Below, one piece after another: positions 12,001 through 24,400 of a DNA stretch of 64,000 bases (the stretch's first letter is position 1; each line of letters starts with the position of its first letter). Below the pieces are notes generated by a model that worked only from the letters and a program-made list of their open reading frames with translations, was not told where the DNA came from and ran no database searches. The translations under genes and the position numbers were made by a program. The DNA is from Casuarius casuarius (taxonomy: Eukaryota; Chordata; Aves; Casuariiformes; Casuariidae), in NCBI GenBank assembly GCA_003342895.1, contig PTFA01000195.1:868001-932000 (forward strand). Reading direction: 5' to 3'.

Positions 12001-15000
12001 ATCAAAGAGAAAACCAATTTAGTTTCAGCTGCTTTGACAGGAGTGTATCTGCAGGACTTTGAGCAGGCCAATCAGACATTTTTTATCTGGTTGTTGTGCC
12101 AAGTCCTTGCTAAACTTCAAGTAATGATCTCTCACAGCTGTCCCTTTGCTATTGGTGCTTTGTGCTAAAGATAAGTTGCTGGGTGATTCACAGGAGGTGT
12201 TGTCAAAGCCTGGGCTTGTATACGTGTGAGCACTATCATGTCACCCTCTTGTGGTAAAGATTAGGGATCTACTCTTTCTTCAACTGGCAGAAAGTCCTCA
12301 GCTTTTCAAATGTCAAAGAAGCACCACTGAGCTGAAAATACTAGGGCTTTCTCAAAATGTTGTCTTATGGATTGATAATCCATTTCTATCACAAAGTGAA
12401 TTCTAGAGTTCAATAAGATACTTCAGGTCCAGTAAAATTTTTCAACTACCTCCAAGCATTTCTGCTTCTTTCTGAAATTGATCTTTGCTAACAGAATCTG
12501 GTCTTGATCATATGTTAGAACTGCAGTGGTATGTAAGGGAGGTTGGTCGACTCGTTGTTTTTTTGGTAGGGCAGGGTTAAATACGTAGTCATACTTCCAA
12601 GAAGAGTGTTTGGGAACATCCAGGCTGATATAATACTGATAGATCAAGCTGATGAGGATTGCATTTTCCCTTGGGTTTTGATTAGCGTTCCCCCTGAATA
12701 ATCACTTGCCAGAGTGAAGCTCCAGCGCAAGGTACCTGTTAATGAAGATTAGTCTTGATCCATAAGAGTTCCTTTTTTTCCTTCTTTGTTCCCTCTATTT
12801 TTGCATCTCTTTCCAATGTCCAGGTTACTGACTAGTGACTTCTGTGCCTTCGGGACACAGTACAGAGCTAAAAAAAAAAAAAAAATCATTGTTATAATCC
12901 AGGTGGGGCCTAGCCTAAATATGTTCCCCGTTCCTGTTCCAGGGACCTTTGTGTCTCTCTAGACTCAGATCTGGTGGAACACATTGCCGCATGATATTAG
13001 CTGACAAGAACAATTTTTACTGCGATTCAAAATAGGCCTTTAAACACAGAAAAGAAGACAAAATGCATGGAGAAACTAGTAAATAACAGAAGGAAATATT
13101 TTAAGATAGAGTAATGCAAAGCTTCCAAATTCAGGACTTAAACCAACCTTTAATGATTAGGCGTTAGGAGGAAAGTTTCCATGGGAACATATTATCTCAT
13201 CACTCTCTACTTCAGTGTTCCTTGTGTCCTCAGTTGAAACAGCTGGAAGTGGCTAAATTATGTTGTTTCATTTGTTTTTCATTGTATGAAACTTTTTTTC
13301 TATTGCCACACTAAAAAGTCAGTCTCCCTTTCTCTTCCCCTCCTCCTTTCTTGGCCCAAAGAAGGTTTAATTATTTATACAAGTGGAAGATCTCCAACAA
13401 AAGAGATGGAGAGAGAGGGAGGGAGTAAAATGGAGAGAAATTGTTTTAGCTTTGCTGGTGTGGAGTTGATCCCAGTCTTGAAATAAATATCAGCCTTTTT
13501 GTACTTCATTATTTACCAGTTTAAAAAAAAAAAAAAGAGAGAAAAATCATGAACCTCTGATAAATAATTCAGGCTCCTCCATCTGTGAAAATGTTGGATT
13601 TGGCCTAATTTTCCTTATAAACAAAGATCATCATCTGCTCCAGAAAATAAAATCCGTAGAATTTAGGTTCTGAAGGGGCATTTTTTCCCTGCCAGGATCT
13701 GATATATTTTTCCCCCCACATACACAATTAAAAAGCCAAATCAGAAAATTATAATAGAGGAAATTAGACTTGCTACCTTTTATCCCTGCTTCTGCTAAAA
13801 TGACTTCAAGCTACTTCACTGAAATGCAGGCTGACAAGAAAAAAGTTGTTCAGCTTTGCCAGGTCCTGCTATTCAGTTCCTAAATCCCTTTGGCAGCAAA
13901 TCTTAGATGTTGATCACTGATCCAGAAAGGAGACTCCACCAGCAAGGTGTGTGATGGAGCTTTTGAAGGAACACAAGAAGTAACTCCACCTTGGTCTGAT
14001 GTAAGATCTGTATCCTGTGTTGTGCAGAAATGAACAACTCTTTCAACCTTAAAATCATATATGATGAATAGCTTTGCCTCAGCTTTTCTTTTCAGAGATT
14101 TTGTATTCTTCAGAGCCATAGAGAGATGTCTGGGTAAACATGTAAACATTATTTTTGCAGGTTACCTGAAATCAGTGAATTCATAGAGCCAGCTGCAGCC
14201 TTCAGTAATTTCTGGGTCAGAGATTTCAGGTGGTAAGGAGTTCGAGTTGGCTCGGCCTGGGGTTCAGGTGAAATGGGACCTCACTACAGGTCCATTTATG
14301 ACCATGAAATGGTTGATGTCTATTATATTCTATCTTCTACCTCTGAATCTTCAAGTGGGAGGGCAGTGGTGTGCAGCTAACTTCTCTAGGTGTTGTAAAA
14401 TTTATTTGCTTAAGAAGCTGAGGTAGGAATGGAAGGAAGGTGTCCAGGGCTACAGTCTAGGAGACAGTGATGCATCCTAAATTTAAAGAATTTGGAAGGA
14501 AAGGAAAGTTGCAAGAAGCAAAGCCTTGATCCATAACTTAGCAAAATACAGTGAGAAAATATGGTTGAAGGAACTCTGCAAGGTTTTGGGTAGAAAAGAT
14601 TGTGTGATGCTGGTAAGCACATTAGAACCACAGCAGATGCTTCTTTGCGTTTGGCTTGTTCCTTTGATTTCATAGAGGTTTGGAAAAAACAAGCCAAATT
14701 TGATCACAGCTTGTTTGGCAATTATTGTATTCATGTATGCATGAAATTTGTGATGGGAACTTCTCAGGGAGAATTTGTGGCTGACTTACCATCATTTCTC
14801 TCCTAAAACTCTAAAAATGTTAATGAGGGTTGGCTCAAAAACTTGTTTTAATGTAACTTTAAAACTAGATTATTTCAACAGAAATTTTCTGAAAGTGAGG
14901 GCCTTCTAAAAAACAAACCAAAAAGCTCCTGAGAGCAGAGTAGAAGTTTTCTTTCAACTGTTACTATAATGAACTCAGCTTCGTAACATCCAAATCAAAT

Positions 15001-16489
15001 CCAGCTATCTAGCTCTGTCAGACAGGTGGGATATATATTTAGCTGTCACTTGTACATGATACTACTCAATAATAAACGCAAAGTAAGTAGAGAAAGAAAC
15101 CATCATAAAGTGTTTAGGAAAAAAGCAAACAAATAAACAGGGCTTAGTGTTTCTCTTCTGGGTTCAAATCCAAAAAATAGCTACATTATGAAATGAAATA
15201 GATGTGGATTCTTGGAGTATATCCAACTTGCTGGACACTTCTCACAGTGTTTTACTGAGCTGTGATTTTACTTTGAAGAAAACAAAACAAAACAAAGAAA
15301 TCCATGTTAGTTTCTGATATGCTTTCAATGCCTTTAGGAAGTGGCTTTTCCAGTACAGAATGGGCATTAGCTGTGATGTCCAAACGCTGGGTCGTGCTCC
15401 TGAGGTCTGCTGCAGTATGAAGTAAAGCGGTTGTGTTTGAGCACTGGGGTGCTCAAAGGCAGTGTGTGTTGTAAGGCTCATCCAGAAGAACAAAGTCTGG
15501 ACTGAGCCAGATAAAGTGAAGGCAAACATTTATCAAGCTATTGAGAGGCCTTGATCTGTTCATCTTCTAAAGCAATGGGAAGAAGTGGAGATGGAGTGGA
15601 ATAGGCAGGATTTTTGGAGAAGTTCTCCTAAGCTTGTGGTTTTGACAGGCTGCCTAGCCGGTAGGTTAGCCTCTGCACTCCCCTCTTGCTCTGTGGAGAT
15701 GCGGTGAATGCTGTCTGGAGCTGTTGTACCACGAGAGAAAAGTGTTTATATCATGTGGGTTAGAGAAACAAACCTGACTGAATTCCCCAAAGGGAACGGT
15801 GAGTTCTGAAGCTTTCAAGGCCTTGTTTGAAAGGTTTTTTCTTTTTTTTTGGTCTCTTTCCTTTCTATCTTCTCTTCAATCTGAACAGCATTTTAAAGAG
15901 CATTGCACAGAATTCAGAGAAAACGGAAGGGCAGAGACTTTCCTAGGGGTGTCCCTTCCACCAGAGCAGATTAGCCACCGTGCTGGTTTCTTCAGTGGGG
16001 CAAGAGGAGAAGAGGGAGGCCCACCTTCCTCTTTTTCCCTCACCAAGCCAGGCCTGGCCTTGCAGGGACAAAGAGAAAGAAAATAAAACTTGCTTTTGGA
16101 AGGGGGAGCAAGATAAGGATAACTCTTTGCAGTTATTTCTAGCCCTAGATTAGGTAGATCCTGGGAGGTGACGTCCCTGTTAAGTATTTGGGGAGTCAGG
16201 CTGTCCAGCCCAGCGTTGCTGGAAAATCAGCCCTTTCACAAGGATCCTATTTTTACTTCATCAGCAGCCAAGTCCTGGGGAACAGCTCCGTGTATGCGAA
16301 TACGTGAGCATGAGATAGTTATGAAAGACCAGTCTTTGACCTCCTCACTTTCAGCAGAAGGTTATTGTCTTAAATAGCACATCCAGCTTGCAGTTCCCTC
16401 TTTGATCCTTTGAAACTTCAGCTTAGCCACCTGATATAATTTTCATCCCACCCCCCCAACTCCTTGCAGTCCCTCCTCCCATCCACCTC
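9001..16489. other. AT-rich intergenic stretch, no gene seen
   Basis: About 7.5 kb of AT-rich sequence without a recognised exon or a clear transposon. Poly-A tracts lie at 11,196-11,208, 12,870-12,885 and about 13,522-13,535. Parts (9,400-9,800; 10,400-10,760) look non-repetitive and could hold conserved non-coding elements, but I see no specific motif arrangement to name. The stretch 16,441-16,500 is C-rich. Confidence 0.5.
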
Positions 16490-16930
16490 CCCCCAAACAT
16501 TCGAACACATTATAGCAGGAAGTAATTTTGTCTGGACTATTATTAGATCATGAGATCAGGGCAACATAGAGGTCGTAAAATGTTTCATTCTCTCTGAATG
16601 GCCATCGTGCCCCTATCAGGTACCATAACGTTAGGTTTGCTTATTGTGCAGATTGCTTGAGTTGCAAATTGCACATTATCCGGCTTAAACACCTGGCATT
16701 TACATTCATTATAACCCTGACACCCCCCCTTTATGGCCTCCCGCGAGGGCCTTCCAATTGGTCAGAAGCGCAAATGAATGTTTTATGATTATGATGAATA
16801 ATGTGAGGGGCTATGGAGGAAAAAAAAAAACCAAGCGAGAGAAAGAGGGAGGACTTTATGGAGCGCTTTGACGTTACGAACCTTTTTGCCAGAGGAGTGG
16901 CAGTGATCTCTGTGGCTGGAAACAAATTCG
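16490..16930. promoter_or_regulatory. candidate conserved non-coding element
   Basis: About 440 bp of unique sequence dense in regulatory-looking motifs: an inverted CCAAT box in 'ttccaattggtcag' near 16,752, 'ttatgattatgatgaataatg' HOX/PBX-like sequence near 16,781-16,803, HOX9-13-like 'tttatggc' and 'tttatgga', and 'gacgttacg' near 16,871. It has more CpG than its neighbours. The pattern suggests an enhancer of a developmental gene outside the window. Not tested by alignment. Confidence 0.4.
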
Positions 16931-17059
16931 CTCTGACTGAACTATTGTGCAGAGCTAAACTGGAAAAAAAAATAGCTGTCAGGAAGGAATAAAAATGTGC
17001 CCTGGTTGAATGCAGGGAAGGGCGTTGGAGTCTGGGCCAAAGAGTCAGAGAGAGAGGTT

Positions 17060-17160
17060 AAGATCCTGGCGTTGTCGCTTCTTTGCTCAGTGATGTCAGG
17101 TGAATAGCTGCGTGTACCTCCATGCCTCAGTTTCCCCACGCTGTGGGGATGCTGTGGATG
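17060..17160 (+). mobile_element. tRNA-derived SINE fragment
   Basis: Contains 'gatcctggcgttgtcgct' followed by 'tgcctcagtttcccca' and 'ctgtggggatgctg', the common '...cctcagtttccccatctgtaaaatgggg' body of old tRNA-derived SINEs (MIR-like or reptile type). Short and diverged. Confidence 0.5.
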
Positions 17161-18142
17161 CTTTCCTCCTGCCATACAGAAAGTCCTTAATGGGTGGATT
17201 TATTAAAGAGTCAGTGGCCCGGTATCCATGGGCTTAGGAGCTCTGTTTTCAGGGAGTGCAGAATCCAGGTTTTAGGGGACAGTAGATATGCAAGGCTCTG
17301 ATGCCTTGTTAATACTCTGCTCCGTAGAAGGACTGAGGTGTGTGAATAGAAGGTACCTAAATATCCTCAAGCTCTCAGACTTTGTGGGAAGGCTTGCCTG
17401 ACGAAGCACAGCAGGATATCGTCTCACACGCTTTATTATAATACTGTGATGCCATGAAGAAGCTAAATCCAGGCATCCTCTGCTTACAGAGAAAGTATCA
17501 CCTGGAAGTATTTGGGTTGTGAGAGGACAGGTGGAAAATGCAGTAATTTCACACAGCGTATCAGGAGTGGATGCAGCACCCAGTGCTCCTTCTCTTCTGC
17601 CTCTCCAAACCAGGGCCCTTGCTACTGAAACAGTCTCTTCCCCTGGACCGTCCAGATTTCACGCTTTCTCTGAGATAAGGGATTGGAGGCTTGCTGATGA
17701 CTTGAGGTAGGGCCGGATGGAGCTGTGGGGCAGGTGGCTGGATAACATCCAGATAAGAGCTGTTCTTACAATGTTCCTACCTCGTTTGCTGGCATGGGGA
17801 AGGGTCATAGCTTTGAAATAGGAAGCTGCAAGCTAAATAAATGAAGCTGTTTGCTGCCCTACTTCTTGAATCTTTGCTTTTTATTGTCTCCTCCTCTTCT
17901 GCTGTCAGTGGCTAGTGGGCCAACTCTATTTCCAGAAGTCACACTGTATTTTGAAACTAGGTGCTATATTTTCTGTTTTATTTCTCAGCCAAGGCCCAGT
18001 TTCAGTACTGTAACACTGTTATGCCTTAACGTTATTTTTCAAAGGGCAGCAGAAGGTGGACAGAGTTCATCTCTCGTTTCTGTGGCCATCTTAGAAGCTA
18101 AGGAGCCATGACTATAATTTTGTTTTCAGGGAAGCAGTAGCA

Positions 18143-18182
18143 GTTTTGCCATTGACTTCAGTGGAGCCAGAACTTCAGGATA
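18143..18182. repeat. fragment of old palindromic interspersed repeat
   Basis: 'ttgccattgacttcagtgga' followed by 'gccagaacttcagga' matches a motif recalled as very common in turtle, crocodilian and bird genomes ('cccattgacttcaatggg' within an inverted-repeat element). The family name is not assigned. Confidence 0.45.
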
Positions 18183-18390
18183 TGTGTCATAGGCTGTGGT
18201 CAGATAGAAAAGTTGAAAAGAATAGGCTCTCTCCTGTGGGTCTTTCATGCCCTAACAAGTGCCTGAAAATTGCCTCTGGCTTTGCTAGCGTTTTTCTTTT
18301 TCCGAAGCCAGCCCAGGATAACGCTTGTGCCACATCTCCCCTCAGGAGGCATGCAGAGATCATTCCAGGATGCTCCAAGCAGGCAGAAAG

Positions 18391-18480
18391 ATAAATAAAT
18401 AAATAAATCTAAATGAGACTCCACGTCTCCAGAGATTGTTTCCGTGGCTTAAATGATTTTAATTAATAAATAAATAAATG
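18391..18480 (+). repeat. two short AAAT/ATAA microsatellites
   Basis: Two tetranucleotide runs, 18,391-18,409 and about 18,465-18,480, separated by about 55 bases of unique sequence. Ordinary short tandem repeats. Confidence 0.85.
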
Positions 18481-21400
18481 GGATTGAAAGTTGCCCGGGA
18501 GAGAGACTTGAGGTTCTGAGATATTTTTAACCCCCCTACTCCTCCCTCCCCTTATTTTGTTTTGCTTCATCTCTGAGAGGGTTCTGCTGGTTGCTGGGTG
18601 GTGTTATGTGCATCTCGGTCTGGACTAATGAGACTTTTCCGTGATGGAAAGCTCACACCGAGGGCAGGAATGGATTTGGCTGTTGTGTTCAGGGCTTGTG
18701 TGCATTGTGGGTACCAGCTGGGCAAGGGAGGGTGATTTTAATGGCCAGTTTTGTTACAGCTTCACAATTTAGAAATAATCAAGTAGCATATTGATAAGGA
18801 CAGTTTTTAAATGCAGTCTTGGGGGCTGTGCAAAACTGAACTGGTCAAATGGTAAACTGCTCTGTGTTGCTTTCTCTCACTTTTGTCTGCTACAGTTCAC
18901 TTCTTTATAATTTGTACTGAACCCAGGGAAACCCCTTCCCCGCAGTGCTGGGCCCTACCTAAATCCCTAAAAAAAAAGCAAGTCTGTCTTCGAAGACCCA
19001 AGTAGGAAAGACAGATAGGAATATATGCAAGAAATAGCATAGTAATGGCATTCAGTATGGATGGAAATGGTGTTGCTGGAGTCTTCTGCTTGAGCTCTTT
19101 AAAGCAACACAGCAGAGAGCAGTGCTTAGGAAGACAATGAGATTGATGTGCTCTGCTGTCCCGTACACAGGACATGTAGTATTTGCCAGTAGTCTTGTAA
19201 TCCACTGGGATGCAACCTAGGATTTCACTGTCTAAAAACATAAAGCTTGCTTGATTGCAGTGTAGGATTTAGTTCATTAGTAGAAGGCAGGAGCAGACTT
19301 ACAAACCTAGTGGCTGACCCTCAAAGAACAGGTGGTGACTGAATCAGCAGGAAAGCCCAGTGCAATGTCTGGGATGGCTGTCAGCATATCACAGCCTTCA
19401 AATCTATGTGCTTAAATTTTCAACAAAGCCCTTGAATTGAAATATCAGCCATTGATGAAATTATACACTCTGGGTTACCACAGGCACAATAAGACAGATT
19501 CAGCAATACTCTTGACGTATCAGTTTCTTATGCAAAAGTCCTACAAAACTCAATAGAGATGAAATCACCAGGACTTTATAGAAATAACTCTGAAAAGGCA
19601 TATAATTTATTTGATAATGTTTTGATCTCATGGATAGATAGCTATGAATGTTTTGATACATCCTAAAGATTTTTTCTAATATCATTCTCAATTCAGTCCT
19701 CTAGATCTGTATATATTGAGGTTCCTCTCTCATATGTTTGTAGATGGTATGGATATCTTTTATACACGAGATAGGTATGTAAAGAAAATAGATTAATCCG
19801 AGTGAGCAGGGCACCTTATGGGTTTGCCAGTGACCTGAAGATTATATTCTTTGCTTCTGAAAGGCTCCTAACAGAAGTGCTTGACCAAACTGATGGTCTG
19901 TTTCCTCCACCTCCAGAAAACACTTAACATTGGGTGCTGCAGAATAAGTGCCAAAACACATAAGGGATAAGTATAGAATAAACTGAGTTTCTTCTCAACT
20001 CTTATTCCTAAGCGGTTGACTTATGTCTGGAAGCGTGAGGGTTATTTCCTTAACATTTCTTATCCTAGTCAGTGCAACTGTGGCTGTTCTAATTATGCAT
20101 ATAAATGTCTAATCCTATTTGGAATTATAGTAAGGTCTTGGCTTTCATGGAACCTTGTGGCAATTTGTTGCATAAGGTAATTATGTACTGTAGTTAAAAA
20201 ATAAATAAAAATCCTTTGTCTGTTTCAAATGCATTCTCCCTTTGAGTTTATCAAGACTCTCTGTCGAAACAGTAATACAGTCAAATATAAATTTAATGGA
20301 GGAATTTTGCAGAAAGTCTGCAGCATAGGATAATGGGTTTCTGAAAGAATGGGGGGCGTACTTTCTGAGTGCAAGAGTTTCTTTCTGGGCACCTCTTTCT
20401 ACAAATCTGAGCATATGTGTTTGCCTGAATATGGCTACCATATGAAAAAATAGATCTGTGTACACATTCAGTTTATGTAACATGAATCTGGAGCTGCAGG
20501 TTGTGATTAGATAAAAAACAGTTTGAAAAAAGATGCAAAAGGGGATGCAGCCAGGCAGTGTATCCAGGAATATGATGGATCTTCCATCAGCTGGGGATTT
20601 TCAGATGAAAACTGGATTGTTTTTAAAGACGTGCAATATCCTAGACAAAATAGAGGAACCTCATGCAGAATTTGCTGTATGAGTTTCTATAAGAATGCTT
20701 CGTATAAGAGGTCCGACTAAAGATCACAAAAAACTAAAGTGTTTCCTTGCAGTCTTAGAATCTCTGAAACTAGAAAAAAGTGCTGAAATGTTTTTTGTTA
20801 CTGCTGTTAATTAATTTTGTGAGATCAATTTTATGTTTATCTTTTGTTCCAAGATGTTGAGTTGGTTTTGTCCTAGTTGTTATTGGCTTAGGAATTTATT
20901 GGTTGGTAGGTGTGGGTCATATAATGGTATTTTAAGTAAAAGTGTTGCAGAAGTTGTTGTTCAGAATAAATTCCCTTTGAACTGAGTAGGATGTTATCAA
21001 ATTTTAAGTGTTCTATAGAAAATGAGTCAATAAAGCTGATACCATAAAATAGAAAGAAAGATCTTTTCAGTGGGAGTTTTCACTATCCTTATAGGACATG
21101 GAAAACTGGGTGTGAATCTCTCTTGGATTTTACGAGCTAGTTCAAAAAATTTAGGGATAGATGACAGTTTCCTGTCAATTTCCAGCAGGTTGAGAAATGA
21201 GAAAAAGACGGGACTAGTAGAAGGAAGTGGAGGTCCACTGCCTTTCGTGATTTATGCTAGCTGATGTTTTGGCCTAGAGTCCTCAGTCATAATTCAAATT
21301 TGCAATTTCCTCTTAATCATTATATAGAGTCATTAGCTGCAGAGTACCTTTGGCATGGCTGCATACAGGGTAGTTCTGTCATTCAAACCCTCTTTTGAAG

Positions 21401-22149
21401 TTTGCTCTTCCTTAGCTATATTCCCTCCCCACACACACATACTATCTATTTTCCCCTTTGGTATCTGCAAGAGGCCAACATTGTGTAAAAATATAGCTAG
21501 TTGCCAGTCATAAAATGATTTTCAAACATGAGAAACAAAGCATTCAATTTCCCTGTCCAAAGCTGCATCCTTAAGTTGGCATTGATGAATCTGTTCCTTA
21601 TCTGGTGTCACAAAAGCCAAGTCCAGAAAGGTTTCCAAACACTTCTGGATCCATCCCTTTTCATCTGCGGTGGGGCCAGATCCCTTGCTGCTGTGAATCA
21701 GGAAAGGGCAGCACTACAGGTGGGGTCTGACGGGACGCTCGGCTGGCAGTGTAGACCAGCCCAAGTTGGTGGAGCTGGTCAAGGGGATGGTGAACCCTTG
21801 ATGGAGCTTGCGCTTTGTGCAAAACATCAACTCAGTTTTCTCCCAAACTTTCTTGGCATCCTCTTACATCCTCCCCCTTCCAAAAAATATCCCGAACTGC
21901 CAGAGTGATGGTCCGTCTTATCCCCTCCTCCTCCTCCTTTCCCAGCCTGATCGTGCTGTGAGTCTGCAAAAGTTTAGCAATAATTAGTGCCGACCTCTAG
22001 CTGCTCACGGCTTGCTAGGAATCCTGGTTGTCAGCTCCGCCTGTCAGAGGGCTGCGAGGAAATGAAGCATTTGGAGGCACGGAGACGTGGGAAGGAGGAG
22101 GAGAGATGTCCCTGTGCTACAAAGCACATTGCTATTAAAGTGTCAGTTT

Positions 22150-22500
22150 TTTGGTTTACTGTTGCAGTTTGTGTGAAGAGTTTATGGATCAGCAGATAAC
22201 AGTAATTATCACACAGACTTTTCAGCTAAAGTCTAATCTAACCTTTTATAGTTTTGTACCACCGGGCCTCCTTCCCCCCCCCCCCATATTTTTTAAGAGC
22301 TTATCAGGTGACTTTATTAGTATTGTTTTTTTTATGGCCACTAAATCATCAAATTTGACATCAGACAACTTCATACATAAAAGGATGCATAGATTAATTG
22401 AATGAGGGGGTGGATGGTAAGGTTTTATTAATAATACTAATCAAGAGAGTTTATTGTGGTAAAATATATTATTAGCAGGAATATATTAGCAGCATTAAAA
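22150..22500. promoter_or_regulatory. candidate conserved non-coding element
   Basis: AT-rich unique block with paired inverted GATA sites ('gataacagtaattatc' at 22,195-22,210), a C12 run at 22,274-22,285, and several TAAT/ATTA-rich stretches around 22,390-22,490 such as 'agattaattgaatgag'. Enhancer-like by eye; the C-run shows that the block is not uniformly constrained. Confidence 0.28.
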
Positions 22501-22742
22501 AGAAAGAAGGAGGGAAAAAAGGGGGGGGGTGGTGAAGAAAGTCAGAAATGTTAGCCAAGGTGAGTTGTTGTCCTCAATTTTAAAGCACTTGAACATATAT
22601 AGAGAAAATTTATTGAATTGCATTCAGCTCTCACAAATACTGGTTCCAGTCCAGAGTCAGTCAAAGGCAATGCATTTACTCTGGACCGGAGAGCAGAATG
22701 GGAGGGTTTATCCAGAAAGTGACAGAGGGAAGAAAAATTAAA

Positions 22743-22768
22743 ATCATCATCATCATCATCATCATCAT
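22743..22768 (+). repeat. (ATC)n microsatellite
   Basis: About eight and a half perfect ATC units. Just upstream (22,500-22,530) is a purine-rich stretch with a run of nine G. Confidence 0.95.
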
Positions 22769-23061
22769 GGCTAGAAGTGATTGAAAAAGTGCCATGGGGA
22801 AACTTTTTAACATTTCTTCTTCTTTTAAAAAGGAAAATGTTTGGGACAGAAAGATTGTGGACCTTGTTAAAGTTTCTTATGTTTTTCTTGTGTTGAAATA
22901 CATTTTTTCAATGAGAATGTTCGAAATGCTTATAAAACATGTTGTGTCGTTTCAACAGAGAGACAAAGCCTTTCATTATTTTTATTGCTGCTGCCAGAGT
23001 TTGCTGTGCAAGCATTATAGAAAGGTCTCGATGGGGTTAAACTATTTCTCACTTTATAATA

Positions 23062-23137
23062 CTTTTTTTTTCTCTCTCTCTCTTCCTCCCCTCTCCTCCT
23101 CTCCCTACTCCCCCCCCCCCAAAAAAAAAGAAAAAAA
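23062..23137 (+). repeat. polypyrimidine tract joined to a polypurine tract
   Basis: T8, (CT)n, mixed C/T and a C10 run form about 58 pyrimidines with one interrupting A, followed directly by a 17-base A-rich purine run. Such tracts can adopt triplex (H-DNA) structure and are prone to slippage. Confidence 0.9.
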
Positions 23138-24076
23138 TAAGGGAGAAATATCTCTAGAAACTAATATTGTGGCTTGCTTTTTCCTTCCCCCACCCCTTGT
23201 GTTCTTTCCTTTAAACACTTTATAACTGTCAGAATATTTTTTTCTTTGCTCATAACATTCTATTATTTTAAAAATCAGACCAAAAAGGATATTTTTATCC
23301 CAATTCTTTGGGATCCTTGAGTTTCTGGACTTTCGGAGAACCAGCTCACGCCATTTCATTTCTGATAATATTTAAAAATAGACGGTTGATGGTCCTAAAG
23401 AAGAATGGGTACGAACTAGTAGTGTAGTGTCTTCTGCTTGTAGGATGTTTAGTTCTTCTAGTCAGCTCTGTTGCTGTGAGGCTGCCAATGTAGCATGCTT
23501 GGGGCTGGGGGCAATAGCTTGGTATTTCGGAAGGGAAAAGGAGAGAGAAACCAGTATGAGCAATACACCTATCATCTGTGTGTAGGGAGAAGCTGTAGTT
23601 AATGAGTTATACCCAGAGAACCGAGAGAGTAAGGGACACTAGTGTTGCCAGTAAAGAAATCTTTGATAGCTAACTCTTTCTCTGTGCAACAGAAAAAAAA
23701 AAAATCTCTTGACCATCCTGATTCACCAGCACAAATACTGGGAATGAGTTTGGTTAGACAAGAAGCTAAGGCCAAATCAAAGTGTTATTAAGACATCTGT
23801 GTGTCTAATGAAAAGTTACTAGGCAAGAGAGAGGCACAAATCATTATGAATCAATTTAACCCAAGCCAAAAATATGCAGTGTAATTCACATGAGTTGGAG
23901 TTAAACACTGGCGTTTTAAATATAGTGGAGTGTCAGGGCTGTCTCCTCACTGGGCTAGCCTTTAAGGAATTACAGTATTTCATCTGCCAGTCCAAAAAGC
24001 ATTTCTAGCAGAGGATCCACACAGTCTATAGCTTTATATATTCAGATTTACCATGGATGAGTGAGGCAGTGGTGAG
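23138..24076. other. intergenic, nothing recognised
   Basis: No gene or transposon recognised. A-run at about 23,693-23,704. Confidence 0.55.
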
Positions 24077-24096
24077 ATATATATATATATATATAT
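24077..24096 (+). repeat. (AT)10 microsatellite
   Basis: Ten perfect AT units preceded by 'ggtgag' and followed by 'ttatatttcc'. Confidence 0.95.
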
Positions 24097-24271
24097 TTAT
24101 ATTTCCATTTCCTGAATCTGTATTTTTGCTAGTGATGGAGAATATGGTTGGGTGAGCACCTGTCTCTGTTACGCCATGTGTTTGAATCATGACTGAGTTC
24201 ATTTTAGTTTCATCCTTCTAAACCAAGTTCCAGGGAATCTATGGAATTGCCAAAAGCCCCATGAGGTTTTC

Positions 24272-24400
24272 TAGTTCTGTGGCTGGAGTGCTAACCTGAG
24301 ATTTGGGACACCTGGTCCCACATTCATCTTTGTGCTAGGCTCTCATTGATAAAATGAAGGAAAGTTTCATCACAGAGGTATTTTGATGTCAGTACACTAA
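24272..24400 (+). mobile_element. tRNA-derived SINE fragment
   Basis: 'ggctggagtgctaacctgag' and then 'atttgggacacctggtccca' match the sense tRNA-like head ('ttagagcgctagcctgggatttgggagacctgggttc') of old reptile/bird SINEs. The body continues through 'tctcattgataaaatgaagg', the diverged 'catctgtaaaatgggg' segment. Confidence 0.55.

Larger units (their letters stand above)
17161..22149. other. intergenic, no gene seen
   Basis: About 5 kb without a supportable gene. Holds the palindromic-repeat fragment at 18,143-18,182 and the AAAT repeats at 18,391-18,480, listed separately. A CA-rich patch lies near 21,432. The 126-codon open frame at 21,528-21,908 has no recognisable family. Confidence 0.55.

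Noticed and set aside
12240..12256. CTCF-like 'caccctcttgtggt'
   Set aside because: The core differs at the central G positions; too weak to list beside the two better sites.
15161..15171. tRNA B-box-like 'ggttcaaatcc'
   Set aside because: No A-box at the right distance and no cloverleaf can be folded from the AT-rich upstream sequence.
22794..23225. 143-codon open frame
   Set aside because: The C-terminal half is translated polypyrimidine and poly-A; no recognisable domain.
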